This document shows, one piece after another, positions 10,301 to 19,408 of a stretch of DNA of 64,000 nt. The stretch comes from Undaria pinnatifida (Eukaryota > Sar > Phaeophyceae > Laminariales > Alariaceae), in contig JABAKD010000029.1 in the NCBI GenBank assembly GCA_012845835.1, forward strand, positions 13,799,892-13,863,891. Direction: 5' to 3'. Both the position numbers and the translations under genes were made by a program. Numbering within the stretch: the stretch's first letter is position 1; the number at the start of each line of letters is the position of its first letter. The notes under the pieces were generated by a model that saw only the letters and a program-made list of their open reading frames with translations, searched no databases and was not told the DNA's origin.

Positions 10301-13300
10301 TTGCATGATGGCATGAAGGCGTTTCCTGAGGAGGTTCGCCTCGTGGAACGCGCTAGAGAGCGCGTCGGCATGGCTCTGCGGGTGAGATTGGGGGGGGGGA
10401 GGGAGGAGTGAGGGAGGGGGTAAAACGGAGGGGGGTGGGAGAGGGAGGTAGGGAGGAGGAGAGGGGGGTGGGGTGAGGGAGAGGGGAGGGCGGAGGGAGG
10501 GACAGGGACAGGGGGGGGGGTATGATGTGTGCATAGGGAGCTGCTGCCGGGTCTCGCAAAGAGACAGGCGAATTTTGGTTTTCCGGAAGGGGTGAGGGAG
10601 GGGGTAAGGCGGAGGGCGGTGGGGGGAAGGGGGAGGTAGGGCGGGAGAGAAGGGGGTGAGGGAGGGGGGAGGGAGGGGCAGGGGGGGGGGGGGGGGGGTC
10701 GATAGGTACATCGAGAGCTGCTGCCGGTCTCACAAAGGGACGGGCGAATTTCCGTTCTCCGCTAGGTATGGGCCAGCATGGAAACGATGTTTTATGAAAA
10801 TGGCCGTGCTGTGCTGGACTCGAAGGCATTTTGACCACCCCCCCCCCCCTTCCTTCATGCCCCCTGTTTTTTGCGTTTTCGTTTGTCCGCCTGGTCCCCG
10901 CTCCTGCAGGTGCTAAAGTTCCAGGAGCAGCAGAACAGGGTGTCCGCTTCTAACGACTTTTTCCGGGGACTGTCGAAAGACGCCGATCTCGTCATGGACG
11001 GAGACCTCCTCATGGTGAGCATGTCAGATGTCACGCTCTGCTTTGTGGTTATGATTCCCTCGTTTGTCTTGCGGCGTTTTTTTCTTTTTTTTCCGAACAA
11101 TCGGAATCGGTAAAGTTTCCCTCTTTAGGGTTTCGGAATCGGTCACACATCGTCTTGTGGGTATCATAGGCTTCTTGACACGGAAATGAAATGGGGGTTC
11201 CCGGACTGTCGAAAGGCAGACGTCGATTTTGGGGACGGCGCACGGGCCTCCTCATGGTGAGCGTGTTCGCTATCGCACTGGTTATTTTGCACGCTACGGT
11301 AGAGGTGCCCACTTGTCTATGCCTTTGGAGGTCAGGGGACATCTGGGATGCATTCCCGGGTTTCCCATTGTTTGATTTGCATCTTGATGGTAAAACGGAC
11401 TCTGCTTCTTGGTCTGAGATCATCGTGCACAGCAGTCTTGTATTAATAGTCTTGTCTGTCTCTGGTAGGGGGTATCCCTCGACTGGGGGTCTTTTTCATT
11501 GTCTTGCGCTTGGTCTTTGGTCGTCGGTCAGGCCCGGGTTTGGCCGTGTAGGGTCTGTCGCCCTGGGTCGAGGGCTGGCAGGAGATAATCCAACTTTTCT
11601 CTGGTGTCAACTCTCTTGATTGGGTGATCGTCTCACAAGTTGAGATTGAAAACCCGACATGCCAAGTATACCCCATCCAAAACAATGATTTTGCTTGTAG
11701 GGAAAAATGGTGTTTAAGCTGGCGAAGAAACAATCCCATGGCCTTGGTATTAAAAAATAATATGAAACTAAAGAACGAAAATGGCGTTCCGACGATTTGG
11801 GGGTTAAGGAAGCTCGCCGTCATTCACTTTTTTTTTCCCAACATTGCTACGACCTCTTATCGTATTTTTGCGCAAAAAAAACTGTCTCTATCGTAGCTCG
11901 TGTCTTATGCTACACGCTTGTTTGTGTTGAATTGTTTCGTCGGTTGGTGGGCGGGTTTGCTTGTGAGCATGTTTGATCTGATTTGAGTTGACTTGTTCGC
12001 TTATTGTAAGCCTAAGCCTTGGAGCTGTCGCGCCATTTCAGCCATTTTAGTGTATTTACAATATAAATCATACGAGCTCCTATGCTTCTGTTCGCCTCGG
12101 GCTATGTTGGGATGTTGCTTTTATATTCGAAGTCGTGGCGCCTTGCACTCCTATCGCTGCGTCCGAGCGTTTGGCAGGTGAAAAAAAAAAACGAAATCAT
12201 GGCACTTATAGTTCTTTCTTCGGCTCAAGCATGTTGAGAAGTTGCGGTTGTATTCTAAATCATGGCGCCAATAAACTTATCTCTTCGCCTCGAGCATTTG
12301 GCAGTTCGTTGTTACTCTACAGCATTATGCTATTACACTTCGTTCTTTGCCTCAAGCTCGTTGCGGTGTTGCGTTTCTGTTCTAATCGTGGCACTATCAC
12401 GCTTCTTTCTTGGCCTGGAGCATGTTGGGAAGTTGCATACTTACTCTACATCGTGGCAGTAGTACACTTGTTTCTGCGCCATAAGCATGTAAGGAGGTTG
12501 AACGTATATTCTAAATCATGGCACGACTGCAGTTGTTCCTTCGAGCATGTTGGGCGGTTGCGTTTCTTTTCTAGAACATGGCACTGCAACACTTCTTTAC
12601 TCGCCTTGACAATATTGGCAAGTTTTTTTCTAATCTAAATCATGGCGCCGTTACGCTTCTGGCCCCGCCTCGAACATTCTGACGGCTTTCGTTTTTATTG
12701 TATAAATCATGACAATCACACTTCTTTCTTCGCGTTGCGGATGTTAGCCTGTTGCGCTTCTACTCTAGATAATGACCACGATTACATTTCTCTGTTCGCC
12801 TCGACCAGGACGGTGGCTCGGGCGCCGGAGGTTCGGGACACGAGGGTGGTGAGGGTCTAGGGCGCAAGGGGAACCAGCATGCGGCGCGGCTGGCTGCTGA
12901 GGCTCGCCAAGCGCTAGAGGTGATGAAGCGGAGGGTTGTGAGGCGATATTAAGATAGGACGCGATTATTATAGTGATGGCGTTTTATTGTTGCGAGCGAC
13001 CTGAAAATAAATCCTCAGTTAGTTGGCTATTACCACGGTCGACGGCTGATGTTATAACATTTTATAATAGAAGAGGATTGAGCCATTGTTGGACTGATCG
13101 ACCGAATGCACGACAGTAATGTGTTTTTTTTACCTACCTGATGCTTGTTATTCATTTTTGTTATATTATGCTTGATATGTACGTATCATCCTTCTTGCCG
13201 CAGCTCTTTCAGCGCATTCGTCAATATTCCTACTCCGTCACAACCCCCCCCCCCCCGCCCCCCCTCTCCCCCCCCCGCTCTTGATTGCTTCCCTCCCAAA

Positions 13301-13613
13301 CCCAAAATAGGAACTCCTATCTCGGCCGTTGCACAGTGACCGGCGCAAGCGCTTCCCGGTCGCGCAATCACTAACAGAGATCCCCCCCCTTCCCGTCTTC
13401 CCACCCCCACCCCCCTCCCCTCCCAACCCTCCCTTCTTTCTTGTCCATTTTTAGGCGTCCCTGTCGCGACCGTTGCACAGCGACCGGCGCAAGCTTATCC
13501 CGGTAGCGCAAGCACTAACGGAGATGAGAGAGGTGTCCCAGAGAACGGCGGCGGGGGATTTGGTGGCGAAGCAGAAGACTAGGACAGGCAACCTCGCCTC
13601 AACCCAGCAGTAG
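4398..13613 (+). CDS. DEAD-box ATP-dependent RNA helicase, DDX24/Mak5 type (5' exon missing)
   Basis: Exons I place: 4398-5258, 6474-7014, 7423-8637, 9121-9195, 10145-10381, 10910-11014, 12809-12937 and 13455-13613 (stop TAG, followed by a second TAG). All introns are GT-AG and phase 0. The exon at 4398 opens behind an AG with no ATG, so an upstream exon is missing. Motifs in order: a basic, low-complexity N-terminus; PTPIQ; motif I AETGSGKT (about 6552-6580); PTRELA; GG and TPGR; DEAD (about 7573); SAT (about 8141); motif [11 protein letters not shown]; motif [10 protein letters not shown] (about 10196). The block around [13 protein letters not shown] and the [15 protein letters not shown] stretch resemble DDX24 and yeast Mak5, nucleolar helicases acting in 60S ribosome assembly (family knowledge). 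Acidic inserts between motifs I/Ia and II/III also fit DDX24. The C-terminus carries an LSRPL motif like plant homologues. About 1106 residues result if one base in the 6704-6715 G run is discounted; otherwise the frame breaks there. Confidence 0.92.
5353..5405 (+). repeat. Decayed copy of the 3' end of helicase exon 4398-5258, with donor
   Basis: This matches 5206-5258 base for base over most of its length and is followed by GTATAG where the true exon has GTATCA. The frame is kept: the true end reads [17 protein letters not shown] and the copy reads [17 protein letters not shown]. It lies 147 bp downstream in the intron and is a possible decoy donor. Confidence 0.88.
5463..5645 (+). repeat. 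GTTGGC hexanucleotide minisatellite
   Basis: About 27 near-perfect copies of GTTGGC, grading into GTTGGT at the right end, lie in the first visible helicase intron just after the exon copy at 5353-5405. The array is open in several frames on both strands (VG, WR, LA or AN dipeptide repeats) only because of its period, so I do not call it coding. Confidence 0.95.
6418..6473 (+). promoter_or_regulatory. Poly(C) tract and acceptor of a helicase intron
   Basis: A run of about 27 C, then CCCCTCCCCCC and CTCCAG, precedes the exon that starts GGTTTCCATGAACC. Unusually, the pyrimidine tract is almost pure C instead of T-rich. Similar C runs precede the acceptors at 7423, 9121, 10910 and 13311. Confidence 0.7.
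6704..6715 (+). other. G12 homopolymer where the helicase frame shifts by one
   Basis: The exon begins in one frame (PTPIQ, motif I, then an acidic Glu/Gly linker). The same acidic linker continues, with motif Ia PTRELA, in the next frame after this run of 12 G. Both frames are Glu/Gly/Lys-rich across the boundary and no convincing splice pair is visible. A one-base length change in the run (sequencing, assembly or true frameshift) is the simplest explanation. Removing one base makes the summed exon length a multiple of three. Confidence 0.7.
7195..7252 (+). repeat. Decayed copy of the 5' end of helicase exon 7423-8637, behind its own AG
   Basis: Directly after TGTAAG, the sequence repeats the first ~58 bases of the exon starting at 7423. 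The copy starts [11 protein letters not shown] where the exon has [11 protein letters not shown], then one base is gained and the frame is lost. Offset from the exon is 228 bp. Confidence 0.87.
8886..8967 (+). mobile_element. SINE-like tail, short copy (GAGTAC-poly(C) family)
   Basis: CCGTCTCGAAA, then GGTCATACGGCTAAGGC, ending GAGTACG plus a C run. The same ~70-80 bp occurs at 60930-61010 and 61027-61112 (+), and 25512-25590 and 50782-50848 (-). It is also the 3' end of the larger element at 2185-2734. It sits in the intron upstream of the motif V exon and supplies one of its C tracts. Confidence 0.75.
9243..9617 (+). mobile_element. Internally deleted copy of the long SINE-like element
   Basis: It shares ordered blocks with 2185-2734 and 27228-27724: AACCAGGG plus T run, GGGGGATG, CACCCACGA with GCAGATACATAGTA, CATTCGAAGCTGTC, CTGCCTGGTCGGTG, AAACCCGACATGCTCC, GGGATGCGAGGGTCTA. 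The central ~150 bp is shortened. It lies in the helicase intron between the motif V and motif VI exons. Confidence 0.8.
9749..9835 (+). repeat. First decayed copy of the motif VI exon
   Basis: It starts after CGCAAG with GTGGAGCATGTGGTCCA. The frame is held for 28 codons with one extra codon, then TAA. It reads [20 protein letters not shown] where the exon has [19 protein letters not shown]. The motif VI arginines of HRAGRTAR are lost (HHAWPAAR), so inclusion would give a dead, truncated helicase. Confidence 0.92.
9967..10040 (+). repeat. Second decayed copy of the motif VI exon
   Basis: It lies behind ATCTAAG. After a one-base gain near its start, it reads HVVHYDAAW and later HRARRTA, matching HVVHYDAAR and HRAGRTA of the true exon at 10145. 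It is about 217 bp after the first copy and 178 bp before the exon. Confidence 0.9.
10383..10763 (+). repeat. Two-copy ~190-bp G-rich tandem duplication in a helicase intron
   Basis: Unit 1 (about 10383-10587) and unit 2 (about 10588-10763) each hold G-rich sequence with GTGAGGGAGGGGGTAA, a long G run, then GAGCTGCTGCCGG, CTCGCAAAG and GGCGAATTT. The donor GTGAGATTGGGGG of the motif VI exon heads unit 1, and GTGAGGGAGGGGG heads unit 2, so a donor-like site was duplicated too. Confidence 0.82.
11198..11262 (+). repeat. Decayed copy of the 3' end of helicase exon 10910-11014, with donor
   Basis: GGACTGTCGAAAG, then a diverged stretch, then CCTCCTCATGGTGAGC, matching the end of the exon and its GTGAGC donor. 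It lies 242 bp downstream in the intron. Short indels break the frame. Confidence 0.85.
11325..11665 (+). repeat. Dispersed repeat shared with 18165-18720
   Basis: GTCAGGGGACATC, CCCGGGTTTCCC, TTGTTTGATTTGCATCTTG, a GGTAAAACGGA-type block and, at the right, TTGAGATTGAAAACCC. The left part recurs forward at 18165-18420. The right part recurs inverted at about 18545-18720, so the second locus is head-to-head. No coding function is recognised. The insert lies in the large helicase intron 11015-12808. Confidence 0.75.
12060..12808 (+). repeat. ~63-bp minisatellite ending in a 3' splice site
   Basis: About 11 degenerate units. Landmarks such as TCTAAATCATGGC fall at about 12196, 12256, 12380, 12452, 12515, 12576, 12639, 12704 and 12767, that is, mostly every 60-66 bp. 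Each unit also has TTCTTTCTTCGCCTCGAGCATG. The last unit reads TCTCTGTTCGCCTCGACCAG and is the acceptor of the helicase exon at 12809, so repeat unit and splice acceptor are the same sequence. Confidence 0.88.
13311..13382 (+). other. Frame-preserving copy of the last helicase exon start (possible alternative exon)
   Basis: Behind CCCAAAATAG and a C-rich tract, 24 codons align without a gap to the final exon at 13455. The copy begins [16 protein letters not shown] and the exon begins [16 protein letters not shown]. The frame then stays open through C-rich sequence to the TAG of the true acceptor at 13452-13454. No donor is visible, so if used it would be an alternative terminal exon. Its ELLSRPL start resembles the plant homologue motif at least as well as the main exon. 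Confidence 0.85.
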
Positions 13614-15429
13614 TAGACGAAATCTGGATTGCTACTGTAGTACCACGCATCACCGCAGCAGTAGCAACAAACGAAAACGGAGAATCCCCGTAAAGCAGAC
13701 GTTTCCTAAATGTTTGGAGAACCCCCACACGCCCGGGACACAAACGAACCACCCCCTGCTGCAAAGCTAGTTTTATGGTTAGGGTTAGGGTTAGGCGCCA
13801 CACAATGGCATGGGGAGATGTGGTGGGGAAGAAAACTGAGGCAGCCAATCTGGTGTCAACGCAGCTGTCGCAAGCGAAACCTGGGGAGTTACAGTAGTAC
13901 AGCAGTATCGCGGGTTGACGCAGCAGTAGCATACGACGCTTGGAAAGCTAGGAGCGGCAAAAATGCACGTCACTGCACCAGCAGCAGCAACAAATAGACC
14001 TTCGAAAGTTGGTAGAATCGGAAACTGCAAGTCAGTGGCGCTGCACTAAGCAAGGAGCGAAGCCTGGAAGGCCGTTGTGAACCCTTCTGGGACGTAGATG
14101 TATCAAAAACAAAAAACGTGATAAACTTGGTCTCACCAACCTGTTTTTTTATGTGCTTGGCCTATTCAACCGGCACGAGTAGTGTGAGAGCGCAGGATAT
14201 CGGCCTGCCTTTCTTATTGCTATGTTTCTTTTTGGGTCTCCTGTGCTGTGTTGATTGAAAATAAGCGAAGGAAGCGTTTGGTGGGAAGGTTGTAGGACGT
14301 ATCGCTCGGCAGACCTCCGCATGCGCAGTCGAACGTGACTGTGCGTCGTTCTACGGCAGCCCCCTCAACATTTCTATAACGATATCGCCGGTTTAAAAAC
14401 CAACTCCCGGTTGCATCTCCTGAAATGCGGTGTCCCTCGACACCCCGACGTCATCGATCGATAGACCTTTCGTTGCACACGGGACAATATATGGATACTT
14501 GTGTTTTCAATAGTATCCTTGTGTGGAGTTGCCGCGATACGTTTGTTCAAGCAAATCGATGGTTTTCGGAGGGGCTATCGTATAATCACTCCTTTACGCC
14601 TGCACCCAACCTTGATCTTCTATCCGATTCTTGGGAGGCCAAGGATACACGTGTTTAGGAGCGCACGCGTGCATGTTGTGTTGCTGCTGCTTTCACATTA
14701 TATCGTTAGTATGCCCAATGACACCCAGCACACACGATGCCCGTTCTGACTCGAGCATTTCTGTGAAACCAATGAACACCTAGAAAAAAGCGGTCGGAAC
14801 TCCTCTTGACCTTCGGGGTGCCGCTATCAATCCTGAGCGATGCTGAGGGGGGGTTCGCTGTGCAGGTGGTGAAACATTTGTCCCAGTGGCTGAGAGCGTC
14901 CAAAGGCTCTGGTTCCAACAACCCCCCCGTCCTCAGGGAGCGGTCGAAAGGGTGGGGGGGGGGAGGCTCTAGGAGGCACTTCCATCCTCTGCAAGACTTG
15001 ACATCGAATATGAGACCGGTATCTACTCCCCGCATGTTAGATCCAACGCGTCACGCCAGACCCTAGCCTACAATTATTTCCGACACAATTCCGTGTACCT
15101 TTTAATCGAGATGCTCGCACGCAGTTAGACTTGATTACGCCGTCGTCGATTGTGTGGAAAATAGAGGGGGTCGTCAATAGCCACCTGGCCTGCTTCGTAG
15201 ACGGTGTAAATAAATTAAACCGCAAGAGTACATTTCATCAGTATTCGGTTGGACAGTGAACAAGGTAAGCACGCGTGCTAATTGCGGTTAAGCACGAGAA
15301 GCGGTGAGCAGCCCCCGTGGGCGTTAACATGCGTTCGGTCATAGCATCTACGCAGTGAAGTTAAGCACGTGTAAGGTTATCGCTGACTAGATGGGGAGGT
15401 GTGGTGAGCGCCTCCCTGGTTTTGTGGGG
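13614..15429. other. Gene-free stretch after the helicase
   Basis: It holds repeated GCAGCAGTAGCA-type words (13605-13660, 13915-13995) and the short TTAGGG tract. I see no motif-bearing open frame. The stretch 14806-15066 (+) has an open frame of 86 codons that I cannot assign. Confidence 0.5.
13776..13796 (+). repeat. Short interstitial TTAGGG tract
   Basis: Three consecutive GGTTAG repeats (TGGTTAGGGTTAGGGTTAGG), the exact vertebrate/stramenopile-type telomere word, 160 bp downstream of the helicase stop. Related CCCTA-type tracts lie at 189-210, 9618-10144, 49690-49765 and 62520-62580. Confidence 0.9.
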
Positions 15430-16163
15430 GGACATGTCAGCAGTATTGGGTTCAGGCGTGAAGGTGAGCACATGATATAGATGGTGCGCTGAACGGGACG
15501 GTAAAGGAAAGCAGCTCCCGGAGGTGTCTATCACAATCGATGGTAGCTTCCAGACAATGAGGTGAGCACTGGTCATGCTGCCGCTGAACAGGAGAGATGG
15601 GGTGACCACCTTCCTGGGGATGGGTTTGAATTTCTGGGAAAGGCTCCCCTCGAAGCTAACTCGTTAGCACTGAAGAACGGGACCATGACCATGGCGGGTA
15701 GTCTGCATGATACACTCAGGCCTCAGTTGCACGGTACATCTAAACGACAGCAGCACCAGGAAAATAATAGTATCTGTGGCGATCAAACCCTTTCACGAGC
15801 ACCCGGTGGATTTTTGCCATGCGTTCAAGGACGAGTTCGCACCTGGGAGGCGGATATCGGACATGCTGAGGTTTTCAATGCGTCAGCACCGTTATATACG
15901 CGAATCGACCGCAACGCCTCAAGGGTCAGGGAAGACATGTGGGTCTGGGAATATAAAGGCAGGCACTAGGACGGGGTCGAAAATAGCTGTGGCTGAACGA
16001 GGAATCACAAGACACCGCTACAGCTGGACGCGTTGCACGCTTTGTGGGAGCGGTACCATGGAGCCGATCACCGGACTTGACCACCGGGAGTGCCAACAAA
16101 GGGGGAAGAGGGAAGCGGCTCCAAAGAAGAGGCGCTTCAGGTATACCTGGTATACCCGATAGG
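15430..16163 (+). pseudogene. Decayed coding-like region, family not recognised
   Basis: One frame carries protein-like text interrupted by a few stops, e.g. VSITIDGSFQTMR near 15520, MLPLNRRDGVTTFLGMGLNFW near 15576, and an uninterrupted 151-codon part (15707-16162) with KPFHEHPVDFCHAFKDEF and a late CTLCGSG. Composition is balanced and unlike the surrounding repeats. The in-frame stops and lack of splice sites argue for a pseudogene or an old mobile or viral insert. I cannot name the family. Confidence 0.4.
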
Positions 16164-19100
16164 AACAAAACAACTCCTGAGGGAGCTTGCATACATTCGT
16201 GGCCGGAGAAAGGCATTCGTGGGAGAGGCATACGACTTCCGAGACCCGTACTGGTGAGCGGGGTATCATCCAGACTGTGAATGGGAGGAGCTGAATCGTC
16301 AAGAAATCAAGGGGGGGAGATATTTGGCGGTAGCTTCAGCTTGAACCGGGTGTCTGAGATAGAGCCAGTAGAGAGTTGGATGGAAGCTGGAAATATGTTA
16401 ATCTTCAGGAACTATAACGGGAAAAGGAGTCGGCGACCCCAACCCGAACCGGTTTTAAGCGGTTGGTCTGGCTGGGAAGGGTGGAAGCTCCGTTGACCAA
16501 GGCGACATTCTTCAAAGCCTTAGAGGAGACCGGACTTGGGGAGGTGATGTGGAGGGGGCGTCGGAGCATGAACAAATGTAGTGTGCCGGAGACTTATAGT
16601 CCTGACGCACAATTAATTGGCGCAGAGTATGCGGAGGGCTAAACTCTATGGGTGTGGGACGGACGTGTCATTTAGAGCGGTTTTACCGCTAAATTGTAAC
16701 GCGGGACTCTGGGGGGAGGGCAAGCTCTATCCCTCTTACCACCTACAGAAGAAATGAACACTTCCCATGTGAAAGACAAATGCAAAAAGTCAAAGTCATT
16801 ATCAAGCTGCTACCATACCAGGTATAAATTATGCGTGGAGGGATGGACACCCCGCAGTGTTCCCTAAAGGGTTGTTGTTCTTTTCGATACGGTAGGCTCG
16901 CACCAACGCTCGAGTCGAGTAGCAGCGCGGCGGCGAGGTTCGAACGCCGCGGGTGCCGAACGACCGGGAGGTTGTTGTACTGATGCGCGTGAAATCCGTA
17001 CGTACTTGTATGTACCATGTAGAAACACCAGTCTGCTCAAATTTTGTTTACCAACTTGTCAGCCTCACATATGCGGCCGATTTGTTATGTGTCTTTCATG
17101 CGCCCCGCTTCGCTTCCAACTCCGCGTGTGAGTGCCGCAGACTTGCCGCTCTGACTTCGTATGGATGGGGTGTATTCGCACTAAGCCAGCGAGAATAGAT
17201 CTCCGCCTTTTAATCTTGCCGATAGTATTCTCGGTATGATGCTCTGTACATGCCGGTTTGCCGGGCCTGGATGAGAAGCGAAGATAGCGGGAGAGCGAAG
17301 AGAGATATAGGTGGTTCTGTGGTGTGGTCGTACGGAGCGGTCTCTATCTCTAATCCCTTTGGAGCGAGAAAACGTTTTTAGAATGCGCCTTGTGATTACA
17401 TGAATTGATGCTCTACGAGTATACGGCTGGGGGTTCGCCTCACCCACTCCATGGTAAAACTCGAGCTGACAGCAGGGTACGACGCCGCTGTAAGGGGGGC
17501 ACTTCTAGAGCGTCCTTATTTCAGCGGATCGAGGCCTCTCGCGCCACTCTCTACCCTGTTAATGTTTACCTGGTGAGTCGCAAGGGGGTTTGCTTTGAAT
17601 GTTTCTCGGTGTACACCGCCATGGATGGGGCGATTTGTGATGCTTGTGGCTTTGAGCGAGGTACAGGACCGTTTGCGCTAGTAGCCTGAGCGCCGGTAGT
17701 GCAAATAGGGTTGCCATCCCTGCCGTAGCTCGGGTTGCCGGTGCCGTGATACCGTGTGAGGGAGTACGGCGCATTCGTTTTGATTACGGGCGGACCAAGT
17801 ATATTGTAGACACGAAGTAATCCTACTCCCTCGCACGTATCAACTCCAGATGCCGCCGAGGACAGACGACAAGACCATAGAGAATGCAAAGATCTGAGAC
17901 CACGGCAGATGCGATGCTATCGTGCTTGGGGGTGAGGAGCGAGCTTCACAATACGTGTCTTGTGGGGGGGTATGAAGGTGTGCGAGCTGTGTGGGTGCGG
18001 GTACATGTCAATAGATACACTACGCTCACATTTGAATTTTGTCGTCGTCCAATCCAATGCAACTAGTTGCAATCAATACGCAATTTCAATTTCGTCTTTA
18101 TCCTCCAACACAAATACGACTGGGGGCTCGTCTCATCAGCTCTCCAATAGATGGGGGGGGCGGTGGTCGTCAGGGGACATCCGGGATAAATCCCCGGGTT
18201 CCCAATTGTTTGATTTGCATCTTGCTTGGTGGTAAGACGGATACTGACGCTTGTTCTAAGACCATCGCGCACAGCAATGCGGTTCTTTCAGTGTCATCAG
18301 CCGGTCGTGGGTGGTTTGTGAGGAGGAAAAGGTCTACCTGCGGCTGCGGATCGTTGGTCAGCCTCAGGGCTGAGGTGCTGGGTCTGTCTCTCCGCGATAG
18401 GGGGCTGACAGGTAATAGGCGTTTCTCTTGTGTAAAAAAAGCGAGCATAAAAAAGTGCCCACACGATCGAAAAAGATGCCAAACGCGGTACTCGAAAAAT
18501 CCCGGGTGCCAACGCACCTGACCCACGCAAAATCTGCAGGTTTATTAGGACTGTTGAGTTTTCAATCCCAACTTGCGAGATGATCACCCCAAACAGAAGA
18601 GTTGACACAAGAGAATATCGTAGATTACCTGTCCCTCGGCCCAGGGTGACAGACCTACCGCGTGTGACCCAGACCGAGCGATCCACCGACAAAGACTGCT
18701 GTGCGCGATGGCCCCACCAGCAGCAGCAGTTCCGTTTTACACCCCACCATAACTTCATACACCTGAAACCCCGGAGATATATTGAAAATATCCCCTGTAT
18801 ACCATATTCGTTATACCAGCCGCATGACCCATCTTCACCTACACTAAAAGATACACGAGGATGTCTCCAGGATGTCCCTCGATGACCACATATGACGGTG
18901 AGCGAACGGTGTTTTGGTGCGGTCAGGGTTACACGTCTCATCGTCTTAAGAAATTGTTGTCGACCCATCGGTCCTCCTCCACCACCATACCGTACCTAAA
19001 ACTACTAGAAAACAGACTGGAAACCCGGTTCAAGTGGACTAGACAAAGCGTACTCAGAAAATGGACTCAGAAAAGAAAACTAACAAAAGACTCAGAAAAG

Positions 19101-19408
19101 AAGATTCAGAAAAACGGACTAAAGAAAATGGATTCAGCGAATCGTATAGAAATTGCGCTTCAGAATTCTATAGCCGATTCGTTTTACCCAAGAGGGAGAG
19201 CCAAGGAGTATACTCCGAGGAACAGTATACTAATTATACAAAATGAAAACGAAACAGGACATAGAGATGGGTGCATACAAGCGCTACATAAACCTTTAGA
19301 GATGGGTGCATACTGCGCCGCACAACGACCGCTGCCGCGTATTGCGGCGCCGTCGACGGACCCCAACCTGCGCTACTCCAAACATCAATCACCCCCTTGG
19401 TGCACATC
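16164..19408. other. Repeat-rich stretch without a supported gene
   Basis: Contains a GC-rich hairpin at 16925-16952 (GCGGCG/CGCCGC around a GGTTCGAAC-like loop), the second dispersed-repeat locus at 18165-18720, and ACTCAGAAAA-type repeats at 19040-19135. 16281-16496 has a 71-codon open frame that may continue the pseudogene to its left. Confidence 0.45.
18165..18720. repeat. Head-to-head copy of the 11325-11665 repeat
   Basis: 18165-18420 is parallel to 11325-11580. 18545-18720 is antiparallel to 11490-11665 (GTTTTCAATCCCAACTTG, GAGATGATCACCC, AGAGTTGACAC). Two converging halves suggest a fold-back arrangement or two insertions in opposite orientation. Confidence 0.7.

Noticed and set aside
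12809-12952. Helicase stop at 12950 (exon read through to GGCGATATTAA)
   Set aside because: A GTGAGG donor at 12938 in phase 0 leads to 13455, where a conserved LSRPL C-terminal block continues in frame to a double TAG, a better end.
16920-16955. GGTTCGAAC in a GC stem, tRNA-like
   Set aside because: The stem does not flank a 7-base T-loop correctly and no other tRNA arms are present.
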